Shown piece by piece: positions 1-7,789 of a stretch of DNA of 33,263 nt. Source of the stretch: Candidatus Portnoybacteria bacterium RBG_13_40_8 (GTDB lineage Bacteria; Patescibacteriota; Minisyncoccia; RBG-13-40-8-A); contig MHMT01000004.1 in assembly GCA_001819435.1 (NCBI GenBank), forward strand, positions 1 to 33,263. The letters are read 5' to 3'. The position numbers and the translations under genes are program-made. The notes under the pieces are model-generated. The model did no database searches. It was not told where the DNA came from and saw nothing but the letters and a program-made list of their open reading frames with translations. The first letter of the stretch is position 1; every line of letters begins with the position of its first letter.

Positions 1-1056
1 TATTGCGTGGCTTGCGAAAAGTTTTTAACCGAAAAAGATTTGGTTGATGGATTATGTCCGGACCACAAAACAGAGCCGAAAAAGATTACGGAAAAAAATT
101 ACTTTTTTAAACTCAAAGATTACCTGAAGACAGTAGCAGAATTGATTAATACAAATCAATTGAAAATCGAACCCCAGAATGCCAAGAATGAAGTTTTGGG
201 ATTACTGAAACAGGAATTGGATGATTTTTCCATTTCTCGTCAAAAAGAAAAAGTTAAATGGGGCATTGATTTGCCGTTTGATAAAAATCAGACGGTTTAC
301 GTCTGGGTTGATGCGCTTTTGAATTATTATACCGGAGACGGCACAAAAGAATTTAAAAAATACTGGGAAAAAGGAAAAGTTATTCATTTATTGGCAAAAG
401 ATATTTTGAAATTTCACGCTGTTTTTTGGCCAGCAATGCTGTTGGCAACGAAAAAAAAATTGCCGGACAGAGAATTTATTCACGGATTTTTTACAATCAA
501 TGGCCAAAAAATAAGTAAAACGCTTGGCAATGTAATTGACCCTATCGAAATAGTCAATAAATTCGGCACGGATGCTGCGAGATATATTTTATTATCGCAG
601 TTTCCCTTTGGTCAGGATGGGGACGTTCAAGAAAGCAGGTTTGTTGAAAAATATAATGCCGATTTAGCGAATGGATTGGGAAATCTAACCGCTCGCATTT
701 TAAAGCTCGCGGAAATTTCAAATTTCAAATTTCAAATTTCAAATAAAAAAGAAAAAGAGATTGAAAAGAAAGTTAAGGAAATTAAAGAAATCTATAAGAA
801 AGATATGGAAGAATTTAAGCTATACGAAGCATTAGAGGGAGTATGGAGATTGATTAAATGGTGTGACGAATATATCGAGAAAAATAAACCTTGGCAGATA
901 ACCGATAAAGAAAAATTGGAGCAAGTTTTATCCAATTTGCTTTATTGCCTTTTTGAAATCGCCGATTTAATTTTACCGTTTTTACCCGAGACAAGCGAGA
1001 AAATAAAAGAGCAGATAAAAACAGGGAAATCAGAAATTTTATTTCCCAGAATTTAA
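1..1056 (+). CDS. metG: Methionyl-tRNA synthetase, C-terminal part (5' truncated by window edge)
   Basis: Class I aminoacyl-tRNA synthetase that charges tRNA-Met in the cytoplasm. The frame is open from base 1, so the HIGH half lies outside the window. Visible parts are a cysteine pair from the zinc-knuckle region (YCVAC and CPDH near the start), the WGI..P and VYVWVDAL.NYYTG segment, the KMSKS-type loop as KISKTLGN (about base 505), and the helical anticodon-binding domain. The protein ends shortly after that domain, so the C-terminal EMAP/tRNA-binding extension of longer MetRS is absent. A heptanucleotide repeat (713-744) is translated as part of the linker following LKLAE. The stop codon abuts the tatD start with no gap, which implies cotranscription. 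Identification is firm. Confidence 0.95.
   Translation, partial: YCVACEKFLTEKDLVDGLCPDHKTEPKKITEKNYFFKLKDYLKTVAELINTNQLKIEPQNAKNEVLGLLKQELDDFSISRQKEKVKWGIDLPFDKNQTVYVWVDALLNYYTGDGTKEFKKYWEKGKVIHLLAKDILKFHAVFWPAMLLATKKKLPDREFIHGFFTINGQKISKTLGNVIDPIEIVNKFGTDAARYILLSQFPFGQDGDVQESRFVEKYNADLANGLGNLTARILKLAEISNFKFQISNKKEKEIEKKVKEIKEIYKKDMEEFKLYEALEGVWRLIKWCDEYIEKNKPWQITDKEKLEQVLSNLLYCLFEIADLILPFLPETSEKIKEQIKTGKSEILFPRI
713..744 (+). repeat. Heptanucleotide tandem repeat inside metG
   Basis: Four copies of AAATTTC plus a partial AAAT, in frame within metG. A 7-bp unit repeated three times is 21 bp, so it is read as a 7-residue period (NFKFQIS). It falls just before the anticodon-binding helices. 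Confidence 0.85.
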
Positions 1057-1866
1057 ATGTTAGTAGACACTCACGCACATCTTAATTTTAAAGATTTTGA
1101 AAACGACCGAGAGGAAATCATCGGTCGTTGTTTGGCTAACGATATTTGGATAATCAATATTGGCGCTGATTACGAGACGTCAAAAAAAGCAATAGAAATT
1201 GCGGAAAAATATGAAAAAGGCATTTATGCCGCAGTTGCCTTGCATCCGCATGATGTTTTGACCGAAAAATTTGATTATAAAAAATACAAGGAATTAGCCG
1301 AAAATAAAAAAACCGTGGCGATTGGAGAGTGCGGTTTGGATTACGCTTTTTGCGAAGATGATAAGAAAGTACAAAAATTACAACAAAAAGTTTTTATAGA
1401 GCATTTGAAGCTGGCAAAAGAAGTTAATAAACCGGTTATTATCCACTCCCGCCGTCTATTTCCGGAAATTTTAAACATCATTCAAAATTCAAAATTCAAA
1501 ATTCAAAATTCTGGACCTGGAGTCTTACATTGTTACATGGGTCGTTGGTCTTATGCTGAAGAATATTTGAAATTGGGATTTTATATCAGTTTTACCGGTT
1601 TGATTACTTATGCGCGGGATTACGATAAAGTAATTAAAAATACTCCCTTAGAGCGAATTTTAATCGAAACCGACGCGCCATATTTACCCCCACACCAAAT
1701 TTTTGGTGGTGGGGGTTTGACCCTCGAAGATCGTAAAAAAATTAGAAATACCCCTGAAAATGTCAAATACGTGGCAGAAAAAATTGCCGGGATAAAAGAA
1801 ATTTCACTTGACAAAGTCGCTTCTCAAACCACTCAAAACGCCAAAGAGTTGTTTAATTTGCTATAA
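1057..1866 (+). CDS. tatD: TatD family metal-dependent hydrolase (DNase)
   Basis: TatD-type TIM-barrel metallohydrolase; family members are 3'-5' DNases or related phosphoesterases. Metal-ligand motifs are visible: DTHAHLNF at the N-terminus, GECGLDY, PVIIHSR, LHCY and ETDAPYL near residue 205. Length (269 aa) is near the family norm of about 260, even though two repeat insertions are translated: a TTCAAAA heptad array after LNIIQ, and a palindrome directly after ETDAPYLPP that adds a glycine-rich loop where other TatD proteins go straight to an RN.P..V.YVAEKIA segment. It starts immediately after the metG stop; metG-tatD neighbourhood is common in bacteria. No SD is evident, so translational coupling is likely. 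Confidence 0.93.
   Translation: MLVDTHAHLNFKDFENDREEIIGRCLANDIWIINIGADYETSKKAIEIAEKYEKGIYAAVALHPHDVLTEKFDYKKYKELAENKKTVAIGECGLDYAFCEDDKKVQKLQQKVFIEHLKLAKEVNKPVIIHSRRLFPEILNIIQNSKFKIQNSGPGVLHCYMGRWSYAEEYLKLGFYISFTGLITYARDYDKVIKNTPLERILIETDAPYLPPHQIFGGGGLTLEDRKKIRNTPENVKYVAEKIAGIKEISLDKVASQTTQNAKELFNLL
1481..1511 (+). repeat. Heptanucleotide tandem repeat inside tatD
   Basis: Four copies of TTCAAAA followed by TTC, read in frame as an NSKFKIQNS-like stretch. The unit resembles those in metG, leuS and pth. Confidence 0.85.
1686..1716. repeat. Palindromic insertion inside tatD
   Basis: Inverted repeat with arms ACCCCCACACCAAA and TTTGGTGGTGGGGGT around a 2-nt loop; the right arm has one extra base. 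It lies next to the codons of the ETDAPYL metal-site motif and is translated as a PPHQIFGGGG loop. Confidence 0.75.
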
Positions 1867-1879
1867 TTACTAGTGAGGG

Positions 1880-1903
1880 AGAAATAAGGGTTTGTACTTA
1901 TTT
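1880..1903. repeat. Hairpin upstream of leuS
   Basis: GAAATAAG and CTTATTTC form an 8-bp perfect stem around an 8-nt loop in the tatD-leuS gap. There is no T-tract after it, so it is not a convincing terminator. It lies upstream of the likely leuS -10 box. Confidence 0.5.
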
Positions 1904-1933
1904 CGACCGAACGAAGTAATTCGAAGCTTTGCT

Positions 1934-1939
1934 TATAAT
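1934..1939 (+). promoter_or_regulatory. Probable leuS -10 box (leaderless start)
   Basis: TATAAT ends 6 nt before the ATG at 1946, which would place transcription initiation at or next to the start codon. No recognisable -35 box lies 17 nt upstream, so this is a moderate call. Confidence 0.5.
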
Positions 1940-1945
1940 AAGGTT

Positions 1946-4357
1946 ATGGACTATAATCCGCAAAAAATAGAGAGCAAATGGCAGAAATACTGGGAGAAAC
2001 TTGGCTTGGATAGGGCCAAGAACTTTGACAAAAGAAAGAAGCAATACATCTTGGTTGAATTTCCGTACCCCTCTGGAGACGGTTTACATATTGGTCAAGT
2101 TCGTTCTTATGCCGCCCTAGACGCAGTTTGCAGAAAAAAAAGAATGGAAGGTTATAATGTTTTGTATCCGATGGGATGGGATGCCTTTGGATTACCAACC
2201 GAGAATTATGCCATCAAAACGGGAATACATCCGATAGAGGCAACCAAAAAGAATACTGATAATTTCAGAAGGCAATTAAAAATGATGGGACTTTCTTTTG
2301 ACTGGTCTCGGGAAATAAATACCACTGATCCTGAATATTACAAATGGACCCAGTGGATATTTTTGAAAATGTTTGAAAAAGGACTGGCATATCAGTCCGA
2401 AATGCCGATAAACTGGTGTTCGGGCTGTAAAATTGGCTTAGCAAATGAAGAAGTAATTGGCGGAAAATGCGAGCGTTGCGGAGCAGAAACCGAAAAAAAA
2501 CGACAGAAGCAATGGATGCTGAAAATTACCGCTTACGCCGATAGATTAATTGATGATTTGAAAAAAGTTGATTATTCGGAAAGAATCAAGACTCAACAGA
2601 TAAATTGGATTGGCAAAAGCGAAGGAACAACAATAAAATTTAAAATTGTGGATGAATTTATCGAAGTATTTACCACCAGAATTGATACGATATTTGGAGT
2701 TACGGCGCTTGTGCTTGCGCCCGAACATTCGTTAATTGAAAATTTAAAATTAAAAATTGAAAATTGGAATGAAGTCCAGAATTATATCAAAAATGCCAAG
2801 AAAAAAAGCGAGCTGGAAAGAACTGATTTGGAAAAGGAAAAAACCGGAATTGAATTAAAAGGAGTTTATGCGATTAATTTTTTAAATAACGAAAAAATTC
2901 CGGTTTGGGTCGGCGATTATGTGATTGCCGCTTATGGCGGGGGAGCAGTAATGGTTGTGCCGGCTCACGATAAAAGAGATTATGAATTCGCCCAAAAGTA
3001 TGGTTTAGAAATTCGCGAAGTCGTATCTGGAGGCGATATTTCCAAGGAAGCGTTTGTTGATTACGGAACATTGGTTAATTCGGGGCAGTTTAACGGATTA
3101 GAATCAGAAGAGGCAATTAAAAAAATCACTGAATGGATTGATAAAAATAAATTAGGCAGAAAGCAAATTAATTATCATCTTCACGATTGGATATTTTCCC
3201 GTCAGCATTATTGGGGTGAACCAATTCCGATTATTCATTGCGAAAAATGCGGAATAGTTCCAGTGCCGGAAAAAGATTTGCCAGTAAAGTTGCCTTATGT
3301 TAAGAAATACAAGCCAACAAATACCGGCGAATCTCCGTTGGCAGCAATTAAAGAATGGGTTAATGTTAAATGTCCGAAATGCGGCGGTCCAGCAAAGAGA
3401 GAAACCGATACTATGCCCAATTGGGCCGGCTCTAACTGGTACTATATCCGCTATTGCGATCCGAAAAACGATAAGAAAATTGCCGACCCAAAAAAACTGA
3501 AATACTGGATGCCGGTTGATTGGTATAATGGGGGAATGGAACATACCACTCTTCATCTTTTGTATTCAAGATTTATTTATAAGTTTTTATACGACATTAA
3601 GGCTGTTCCAGCTTTCGAACCTTATGCCAAGCGTCGTTCTCACGGCATAGTTTTGGGCGTCGATGGTAGGAAAATGAGTAAATCATTCGGCAATGTAGTA
3701 AATCCTGATGAGGTGGTGAAAAAATACGGTGCGGACAGCTTACGGCTTTATGAAATGTTTATGGGTCCCTATGAAGAAGCAATAAATTGGAGCACCGAAG
3801 GATTGGAAGGTTGCTGGCGTTTTTTGAAAAGAATCTGGGTTTTATTTAATCAAGAGAATAAAATCAGTAAAATAACCACCAAAAATCTGGTTCAGAAATT
3901 ACATTACACAATTAAAAAGATTGGTGATGATTTGGAAAATATGAAATTCAATACTGCCGTGGCCAGCATGATGGAATTGGTAAATTTATGGTCAGAAAAA
4001 AGCAATGTTCTGTCCAAAAAAGACGCGGAAAATTTTCTGAAAATTTTGGCCCCGTTTTGTCCGTATATTTGCGAAGAATTATTTCAAAAACTCAAAACTC
4101 AAAACTCAAAACTCAAAACTATTTTTCTCGAAAAATGGCCGGAATATAATGAGAAATTAATTAAGAAAGAGACAATTGAACTGGTAATTCAGGTTAATGG
4201 CAAAGTGCGCGATAAAATCGAAGTTAGTGCGGAAATTTCCAAAGAAGAAGCGGAAAAACTTGCTTTATCAACCGATAAAATTAAAAAATGGCTCGGAGAT
4301 AACAAGCCAAAAGTGGTAATTTTTGTAAAAGGAAAATTAATTAACATTGTTATATGA
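1946..4357 (+). CDS. leuS: Leucyl-tRNA synthetase
   Basis: Class Ia synthetase charging tRNA-Leu. In order: the HIGH-type motif as GDGLHIGQVRSYAALD near residue 40; zinc-type cysteine pairs (CSGC, CERC); the CP1 editing domain with TTRIDTIFGV and VVPAHDKRDYEFA (the preceding motif reads YGGGAVM where YGTGAVM is usual); a second Cys4 cluster (CEKC..CPKC); KMSKSFGN; the anticodon-binding domain; and a C-terminal domain with VQVNGKVRDK-like sequence. Length is 803 aa from ATG 1946. An earlier in-frame codon at 1892 would add 18 residues that are not LeuRS-like, and MDYNPQKIE..WQKYWE is the family start. Two AT-rich heptad-like repeats are translated within it. Its stop overlaps the purN start as ATGA. 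Confidence 0.96.
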   Translation: MDYNPQKIESKWQKYWEKLGLDRAKNFDKRKKQYILVEFPYPSGDGLHIGQVRSYAALDAVCRKKRMEGYNVLYPMGWDAFGLPTENYAIKTGIHPIEATKKNTDNFRRQLKMMGLSFDWSREINTTDPEYYKWTQWIFLKMFEKGLAYQSEMPINWCSGCKIGLANEEVIGGKCERCGAETEKKRQKQWMLKITAYADRLIDDLKKVDYSERIKTQQINWIGKSEGTTIKFKIVDEFIEVFTTRIDTIFGVTALVLAPEHSLIENLKLKIENWNEVQNYIKNAKKKSELERTDLEKEKTGIELKGVYAINFLNNEKIPVWVGDYVIAAYGGGAVMVVPAHDKRDYEFAQKYGLEIREVVSGGDISKEAFVDYGTLVNSGQFNGLESEEAIKKITEWIDKNKLGRKQINYHLHDWIFSRQHYWGEPIPIIHCEKCGIVPVPEKDLPVKLPYVKKYKPTNTGESPLAAIKEWVNVKCPKCGGPAKRETDTMPNWAGSNWYYIRYCDPKNDKKIADPKKLKYWMPVDWYNGGMEHTTLHLLYSRFIYKFLYDIKAVPAFEPYAKRRSHGIVLGVDGRKMSKSFGNVVNPDEVVKKYGADSLRLYEMFMGPYEEAINWSTEGLEGCWRFLKRIWVLFNQENKISKITTKNLVQKLHYTIKKIGDDLENMKFNTAVASMMELVNLWSEKSNVLSKKDAENFLKILAPFCPYICEELFQKLKTQNSKLKTIFLEKWPEYNEKLIKKETIELVIQVNGKVRDKIEVSAEISKEEAEKLALSTDKIKKWLGDNKPKVVIFVKGKLINIVI
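2734..2767 (+). repeat. Degenerate heptad-like repeat inside leuS
   Basis: A run of imperfect AAAATTT/AAAATTG units is translated as ENLKLKIENW within the editing domain. It is a decayed counterpart of the cleaner arrays elsewhere in the window. Confidence 0.55.
4091..4120 (+). repeat. Heptanucleotide tandem repeat inside leuS
   Basis: Four copies of CTCAAAA plus CT, read in frame as LKTQNSKLKT near the end of the anticodon-binding domain, between EELFQK and IFLEKWPEY. Confidence 0.85.
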
Positions 4358-4956
4358 AAAACATCGCGGTTCTGATTTCTGGGCATGGTACGAATTTGCA
4401 GTCGATTATTGACCACATTAAAGCCGGGAAATTGAAATGTAATTTGGCAGTGGTGATTTCCAATAAGGAAGATGCTTATGGTTTGGTTCGGGCGAAAAAA
4501 GCCAAAATCCCGGCCTATTTTATTGACCATAAAGATATTTCGCGCGAGGAACACGAAAAAAAGATTATTGAGATTTTGAAAAAATATAAAGTTGATTTGG
4601 TGGTTTTGGCCGGCTATATGCGTATTTTGACCCCGCATTTTATCAGAGAATATAAAAACCGGATTATCAATATTCATCCGGCTTTGCTGCCGTCATTTCC
4701 CGGAACCGACGGCTACGGCGATACTTGGAAATACGGGTGTAAGGTTGGGGGGTGCACGATTCATTTTGTTGATGAGGGAATTGATACTGGTCCGATTATT
4801 TTACAAAAAATAAATCCGCTTAGAGAAAATGATACCCTGGAATCTTTCAAAAAACGCGGACTAAAACTTGAACATCAGGCCTTTCCCGAAGCAATCAAGC
4901 TTTTCTGCGAAGGCAGGTTGAAAATTGAGGGGAGGAAAGTGAGGGTTAGTAAATAG
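4354..4956 (+). CDS. purN: Phosphoribosylglycinamide formyltransferase (GART)
   Basis: Transfers the formyl group of 10-formyl-THF to GAR in purine synthesis. The opening ISGHGTNLQSIID, the catalytic segment IINIHPALLPSFPG with its conserved Asn and His, and CTIHFVDEGIDTGPI with the catalytic Asp are all visible. Length of 200 aa is normal. Between PG and GCTIHF, where GAHA..AL..G is usual, it reads GTDGYGDTWKYGCKVG, a recognisable but less common variant. The 4-bp overlap with leuS implies translational coupling. No other purine gene is in the window; many small-genome bacteria lack the full pathway, so its substrate context is unclear. Confidence 0.92.
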   Translation: MKNIAVLISGHGTNLQSIIDHIKAGKLKCNLAVVISNKEDAYGLVRAKKAKIPAYFIDHKDISREEHEKKIIEILKKYKVDLVVLAGYMRILTPHFIREYKNRIINIHPALLPSFPGTDGYGDTWKYGCKVGGCTIHFVDEGIDTGPIILQKINPLRENDTLESFKKRGLKLEHQAFPEAIKLFCEGRLKIEGRKVRVSK

Positions 4957-4976
4957 TATTTAGTAGTTAGTATTTG
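4951..4976. repeat. Short AT-rich direct repeat after purN
   Basis: Imperfect tandem TAGTATT/TAGTAGT units cover the purN stop and the following spacer. No function can be assigned. Confidence 0.5.
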
Positions 4977-4989
4977 GGAATAAAAAAAT

Positions 4990-5020
4990 CGGCGGGAGAC
5001 CTTGCGGTTCCCGCCGTTTT
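4990..5020. terminator. Bidirectional terminator between purN and the 71-aa gene
   Basis: Stem CGGCGGGA/TCCCGCCG (4990-4997 with 5009-5016), extended inward by ACC/GGT. TTTT follows on the + strand and a T7 tract follows on the - strand, so it serves the convergent genes on both sides. Confidence 0.88.
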
Positions 5021-5032
5021 GAAAAGATCGAA

Positions 5033-5248
5033 TTAGTGCCAAGCGCCACAAGAGCAGGGGCCTTCGGTCACATCACAGGGCTGACCGCCGTTAGTGCCTA
5101 GGTTGGCATATTTTTGATGCGCTTCCATCAGAAGCGTATCAAGAGCGCCATTGATTACACAGCAAGCGTGTAGTCCATCGAAATCATGGTGATGATTCTC
5201 TGGATGTTCCTTAATGTCTTTTAGGACACCTTCTCTTGTTCTTTCCAT
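5033..5248 (-). CDS. Small cysteine-rich protein of unknown function (71 aa)
   Basis: A 71-residue acidic, His/Cys-rich protein. It has an HPENHHHDFDGLHACCV segment near residue 15 and a C-terminal CDVTEGPCSCGAWH, which could bind metal (inference only). I do not recognise a named family, though the tail looks conserved rather than random. It is a complete single-gene unit: extended -10 promoter, a strong AAGGAGG 6-7 nt before the ATG, and a terminator just past the stop. There is no signal peptide or membrane segment, so it should be cytoplasmic. Confidence 0.85.
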   Translation of the reverse strand: MERTREGVLKDIKEHPENHHHDFDGLHACCVINGALDTLLMEAHQKYANLGTNGGQPCDVTEGPCSCGAWH

Positions 5249-5283
5249 TTTTTCCTCCTTTTTAAATTTAAGAGTAGATTATA

Positions 5284-5312
5284 AGATTAGCAATTAACTT
5301 AAATCTTGTCAA
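5284..5312 (-). promoter_or_regulatory. Promoter of the 71-aa gene
   Basis: On the minus strand, TTGACA (5312-5307), 17-nt spacer, TAATCT (5289-5284) preceded by TGC, an extended -10. A TATAAT also lies 6 nt further downstream at poorer spacing. Confidence 0.75.
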
Positions 5313-5324
5313 GAAATAAAAACA

Positions 5325-5353
5325 GGGAGCGCATGGGCGCTCCCGTTTTTTTT
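5325..5353. terminator. Terminator of the 54-aa gene
   Basis: Perfect stem GGGAGCGC/GCGCTCCC (5325-5332 with 5337-5344) with a 4-nt loop. The minus-strand transcript continues into TGTTTTTATTTC. The + strand side also carries a T-tract. Confidence 0.85.
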
Positions 5354-5356
5354 AAA

Positions 5357-5521
5357 TCATCTAAAAAGTATTTCTTCTCTTTTTTCAACCAACGGACCGG
5401 AGTTGGTCAGCGTCGGAAGTTCCGGTCTGCTGGACATAACCGAGACATGAGCCGCGATTTTGTCCATCGACCTAAAAAAGGATTCAAGGGACTTCGAAAT
5501 AGTTTTAACGATCCTTTTCAC
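5357..5521 (-). CDS. Small basic protein of unknown function (54 aa)
   Basis: A 54-codon frame starting at GTG 5521 and ending in TGA. It is accepted as real because all signals are in place: TTGACA-16-TATAAT promoter, AAAGGAGG 7 nt before the GTG, and a terminator just after the stop. The product begins VKRIVKTISKSLESFF, a probable amphipathic basic helix, and ends KREEILFR. No family is recognised and no membrane segment is evident. It could be a DNA- or membrane-associated peptide, but nothing in the sequence decides that. The overlapping + strand frame (5306-5551) has none of these signals. Confidence 0.68.
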   Translation of the reverse strand: MKRIVKTISKSLESFFRSMDKIAAHVSVMSSRPELPTLTNSGPLVEKREEILFR

Positions 5522-5550
5522 GATAAACCTCCTTTATTCGGAATACTTTA

Positions 5551-5578
5551 ATTATACCATATTCATATTATTTGTCAA
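5551..5578 (-). promoter_or_regulatory. Promoter of the 54-aa gene
   Basis: On the minus strand, TTGACA (5578-5573), 16-nt spacer, TATAAT (5556-5551) preceded by TGG, a near-consensus extended -10 promoter. Confidence 0.82.
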
Positions 5579-5612
5579 TAGAGTAAGAATTATAAATTAT
5601 GAATAAAAATTG

Positions 5613-5636
5613 GGAGCGGTTGAGCCGCTCCTTTTT
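5613..5636. terminator. Terminator downstream of tRNA-Leu
   Basis: Stem GGAGCGG/CCGCTCC (5613-5619 with 5625-5631) with a 5-nt loop. On the minus strand it is followed by CAATTTTTA, ending the dprA-topA-tRNA unit. T5 follows on the + strand. Confidence 0.82.
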
Positions 5637-5640
5637 AATA

Positions 5641-5724
5641 TGCCCGGGGAGGGAGTCGAACCCTCATGGACTTACGTCCACACGATTTTGAGTCGTGCGC
5701 GTCTGCCAATTCCGCCACCTGGGC
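5641..5724 (-). tRNA. tRNA-Leu (anticodon CAA)
   Basis: An 84-nt cloverleaf with a class II long variable arm (TGGACG/GTCCA-type hairpin), anticodon stem CACGA/TCGTG around the loop CTCAAAA giving anticodon CAA, T arm GAGGG-TTCGACT-CCCTC, and discriminator A, all as expected for tRNA-Leu. The acceptor stem GCCCAGG/CCCGGGC has one A-C mismatch at pair 5-68. The 3' CCA is not encoded (the discriminator is followed by TAT), so CCA-adding enzyme is needed. It lies 4 nt after topA on the same strand and is probably processed from the same transcript. Confidence 0.95.
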
Positions 5725-5728
5725 CTGA

Positions 5729-7789
5729 TTATTCTTTTGTAAAATTACATTCCTTATTACTACACTTTACCTTATCTTGTCTGGTTTTGACAAGCAGAGA
5801 ATCGCATTTTGGGCATTTTTCGCCAGTAGGCATATTCCACAAAGCAAATTTACAATTCGGGTAATTGTTGCATCCATAAAATATTTTTCCCTTTTTGGTT
5901 TTTATTTCAATTATTTTTCCCTCTATACACTTAGGACACTTAACTCCTGTTGAATTTTCGATTGTTTTTGTATTTCTACATTTGGGAAAATTTGAACAAG
6001 CCAAAAATTTTCCAAATCTGCCCATTCTGATTACCATTGCCGCTCCGCATTTTTCGCAAATTTCATCCGATTTTTCTATAAGAGCCTTCTTTTTGACAAT
6101 TTCATCATATTTTTTCTTCAAATTTTCTTCAAATGGCCAATAAAATTTTTCGATTATTGGCACCCATTTTCTTTTTCCCTGGGCAATTTCATCCAAGTCA
6201 TTTTCCATTTTAGCCGTGAATTTTATATCCACAATTTGAGGAAAATGCTCGGATAACAAATTGTTAACTAAAACACCCATTTCTGTTGGACAAAGATATC
6301 TGATTTTTTTAATAATGTATCCTCTTTTTTGAATGGTTTCCAAAATCGGGGCATATGTTGATGGTCGGCCAATGCCGTTTTCTTCCAGGGCCTTTACTAA
6401 AGTTGCTTCAGTGTAGGGGGCGGGTGGTTGAGTAAAATGTTGATTGGAAATAAGCTTTATTAAATCTAATGGCTCATTTTTCTTTAATTCTGGCAGAATT
6501 AAATTCTCACTTTTTATTGGCCAAACCTTCAAGAATCCGTCAAATTTTAGAATATGCCCTGTGGTTCTAAATCCGTAAATGTGGTTATTTTTACTTTTTG
6601 TGGTTTCAATGTCAATAATGGTATCGTCAAAAATAGCTGGTTCCATTTGGCAAGCAATGGCTCTCTGCCAGATCAGATTATAAAGGACAAATTGATTTTT
6701 ATTCAGATATTCTTTTATCTCTTCCGGTTTTTTTTCGAGAAAAGTTGGCCTAATTGCCTCGTGAGCCTCCTGAGCAGTTTTACTTTTAGTTTTGTAGAAA
6801 TTCGGTTTAATCGGAAGATACTTTTTGCCGAAATCCTTGTAAATCAATTCCCTAATTTTGTAAATTGCCTGACCGGCTAAATTCAAGGAATCGGTTCTCA
6901 TATAGGTTATAAGACCAACGGATTTTTTATTTTTCAAAGTAACTCCTTCATATAATTGTTGGGCAATGAACATTGTTTGTTTGGCCGAGAATCTTAGTTT
7001 TCTGGATGCTTCTTGTTGCAGGGTGCTGGTGGTAAAAGGCGGCAGCGGGTATCTTCTTATTTCTTTTTTTTCAATATTGCCTATCCCATATTCAACACTT
7101 TTTAAATCTTTAACAATTTCCTCGGCTTGGGTTTTTGTTTTGATGCTGAGTTTGGGGATTGTTTTATTATCTTTTTTGGTTAATATGGAAACAAAATTTG
7201 GATTATTTTTAAATTCTGCTTCAATGCCCCAATATTCAGTAGGCTTAAATCCATCAATTTCTTTTTGTCTTTCAACAACCAGCCTGACAGCCACTGATTG
7301 AACTCGACCAGCCGAAAGTCCACGCGCCACTTTTTTCCAGAGCAGGGGAGACAATTTATATCCAACCAATCTATCAAGAATTCTCCTGGCTTGTTGGGCA
7401 TCAACCAGATTTATATCGATATCGCGAGGATTTTTAAGAGCCTCCTCGATGGCGGGTTTAGTTATTTCATGAAAAACAATCCTTTTGGGATTTTTTAAAT
7501 TTAACGCCTCCTTTAAATGAAAAGCAATCGCTTCGCCTTCGCGATCTTCATCGGTAGCCAAGATGATGTTTGAGAATTTCGGTACCTGATCCTTTAAATA
7601 TTCAATATTTTTTCTGGCTTTGGCAATAATTATATATTTGGGCTTAAAATCATTTTTAATATTTACTCCAAGCTCTCTTTCCGGCAAATCTCTAATGTGT
7701 CCATAAGAAGCATAGACCCGATATTTGGAGCCTAAAAATCCCTGAAGAGTTTTTGATTTGGTTGGACTTTCCACTAAAACTAGCTGCAT
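5729..7789 (-). CDS. topA: DNA topoisomerase I (type IA)
   Basis: Relaxes negative supercoils through a 5'-phosphotyrosine intermediate. The TOPRIM domain opens the protein (LVLVESPTKSKTL; acidic DEDREGEA at about residue 100). The catalytic tyrosine lies in GLITYMRTDS near residue 300, and the gate and core domains follow. The C-terminus carries three Cys4 zinc-ribbon motifs (CEKCGAAM..CSNFPKC, CPKCIEG..CNNYPNC, CPKCDSL..CSNKEC), as in most bacterial TopA. Length 686 aa is within the family range. Its start overlaps the dprA end by 10 nt, and dprA-topA is a widespread pair. The stop lies 4 nt before the tRNA-Leu. Confidence 0.97.
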   Translation of the reverse strand: MQLVLVESPTKSKTLQGFLGSKYRVYASYGHIRDLPERELGVNIKNDFKPKYIIIAKARKNIEYLKDQVPKFSNIILATDEDREGEAIAFHLKEALNLKNPKRIVFHEITKPAIEEALKNPRDIDINLVDAQQARRILDRLVGYKLSPLLWKKVARGLSAGRVQSVAVRLVVERQKEIDGFKPTEYWGIEAEFKNNPNFVSILTKKDNKTIPKLSIKTKTQAEEIVKDLKSVEYGIGNIEKKEIRRYPLPPFTTSTLQQEASRKLRFSAKQTMFIAQQLYEGVTLKNKKSVGLITYMRTDSLNLAGQAIYKIRELIYKDFGKKYLPIKPNFYKTKSKTAQEAHEAIRPTFLEKKPEEIKEYLNKNQFVLYNLIWQRAIACQMEPAIFDDTIIDIETTKSKNNHIYGFRTTGHILKFDGFLKVWPIKSENLILPELKKNEPLDLIKLISNQHFTQPPAPYTEATLVKALEENGIGRPSTYAPILETIQKRGYIIKKIRYLCPTEMGVLVNNLLSEHFPQIVDIKFTAKMENDLDEIAQGKRKWVPIIEKFYWPFEENLKKKYDEIVKKKALIEKSDEICEKCGAAMVIRMGRFGKFLACSNFPKCRNTKTIENSTGVKCPKCIEGKIIEIKTKKGKIFYGCNNYPNCKFALWNMPTGEKCPKCDSLLVKTRQDKVKCSNKECNFTKE

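Noticed and set aside
713-1511. CRISPR-like direct repeats
   Set aside because: Units are 7 bp without spacers and lie within coding sequence; no cas genes are present.
2546-2800. Frameshift or degradation in the LeuRS editing domain because of the low-complexity stretch
   Set aside because: The frame is intact and the editing-site motifs before and after the repeat are present.
3152-3556. 134-codon minus-strand frame
   Set aside because: It is a complete shadow of leuS with no start signals and unusual composition.
5306-5551. 81-codon + strand frame starting MSRNKNRERMG
   Set aside because: It spans the terminator and coding region of a minus-strand gene with full promoter and SD signals, and it has no SD or promoter of its own.
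5641-5724. tRNA-Leu as a pseudogene because of the A-C acceptor mismatch and missing CCA
   Set aside because: All arms, the anticodon loop, the long variable arm and the discriminator are intact. Single mismatches and non-encoded CCA are common in bacteria.
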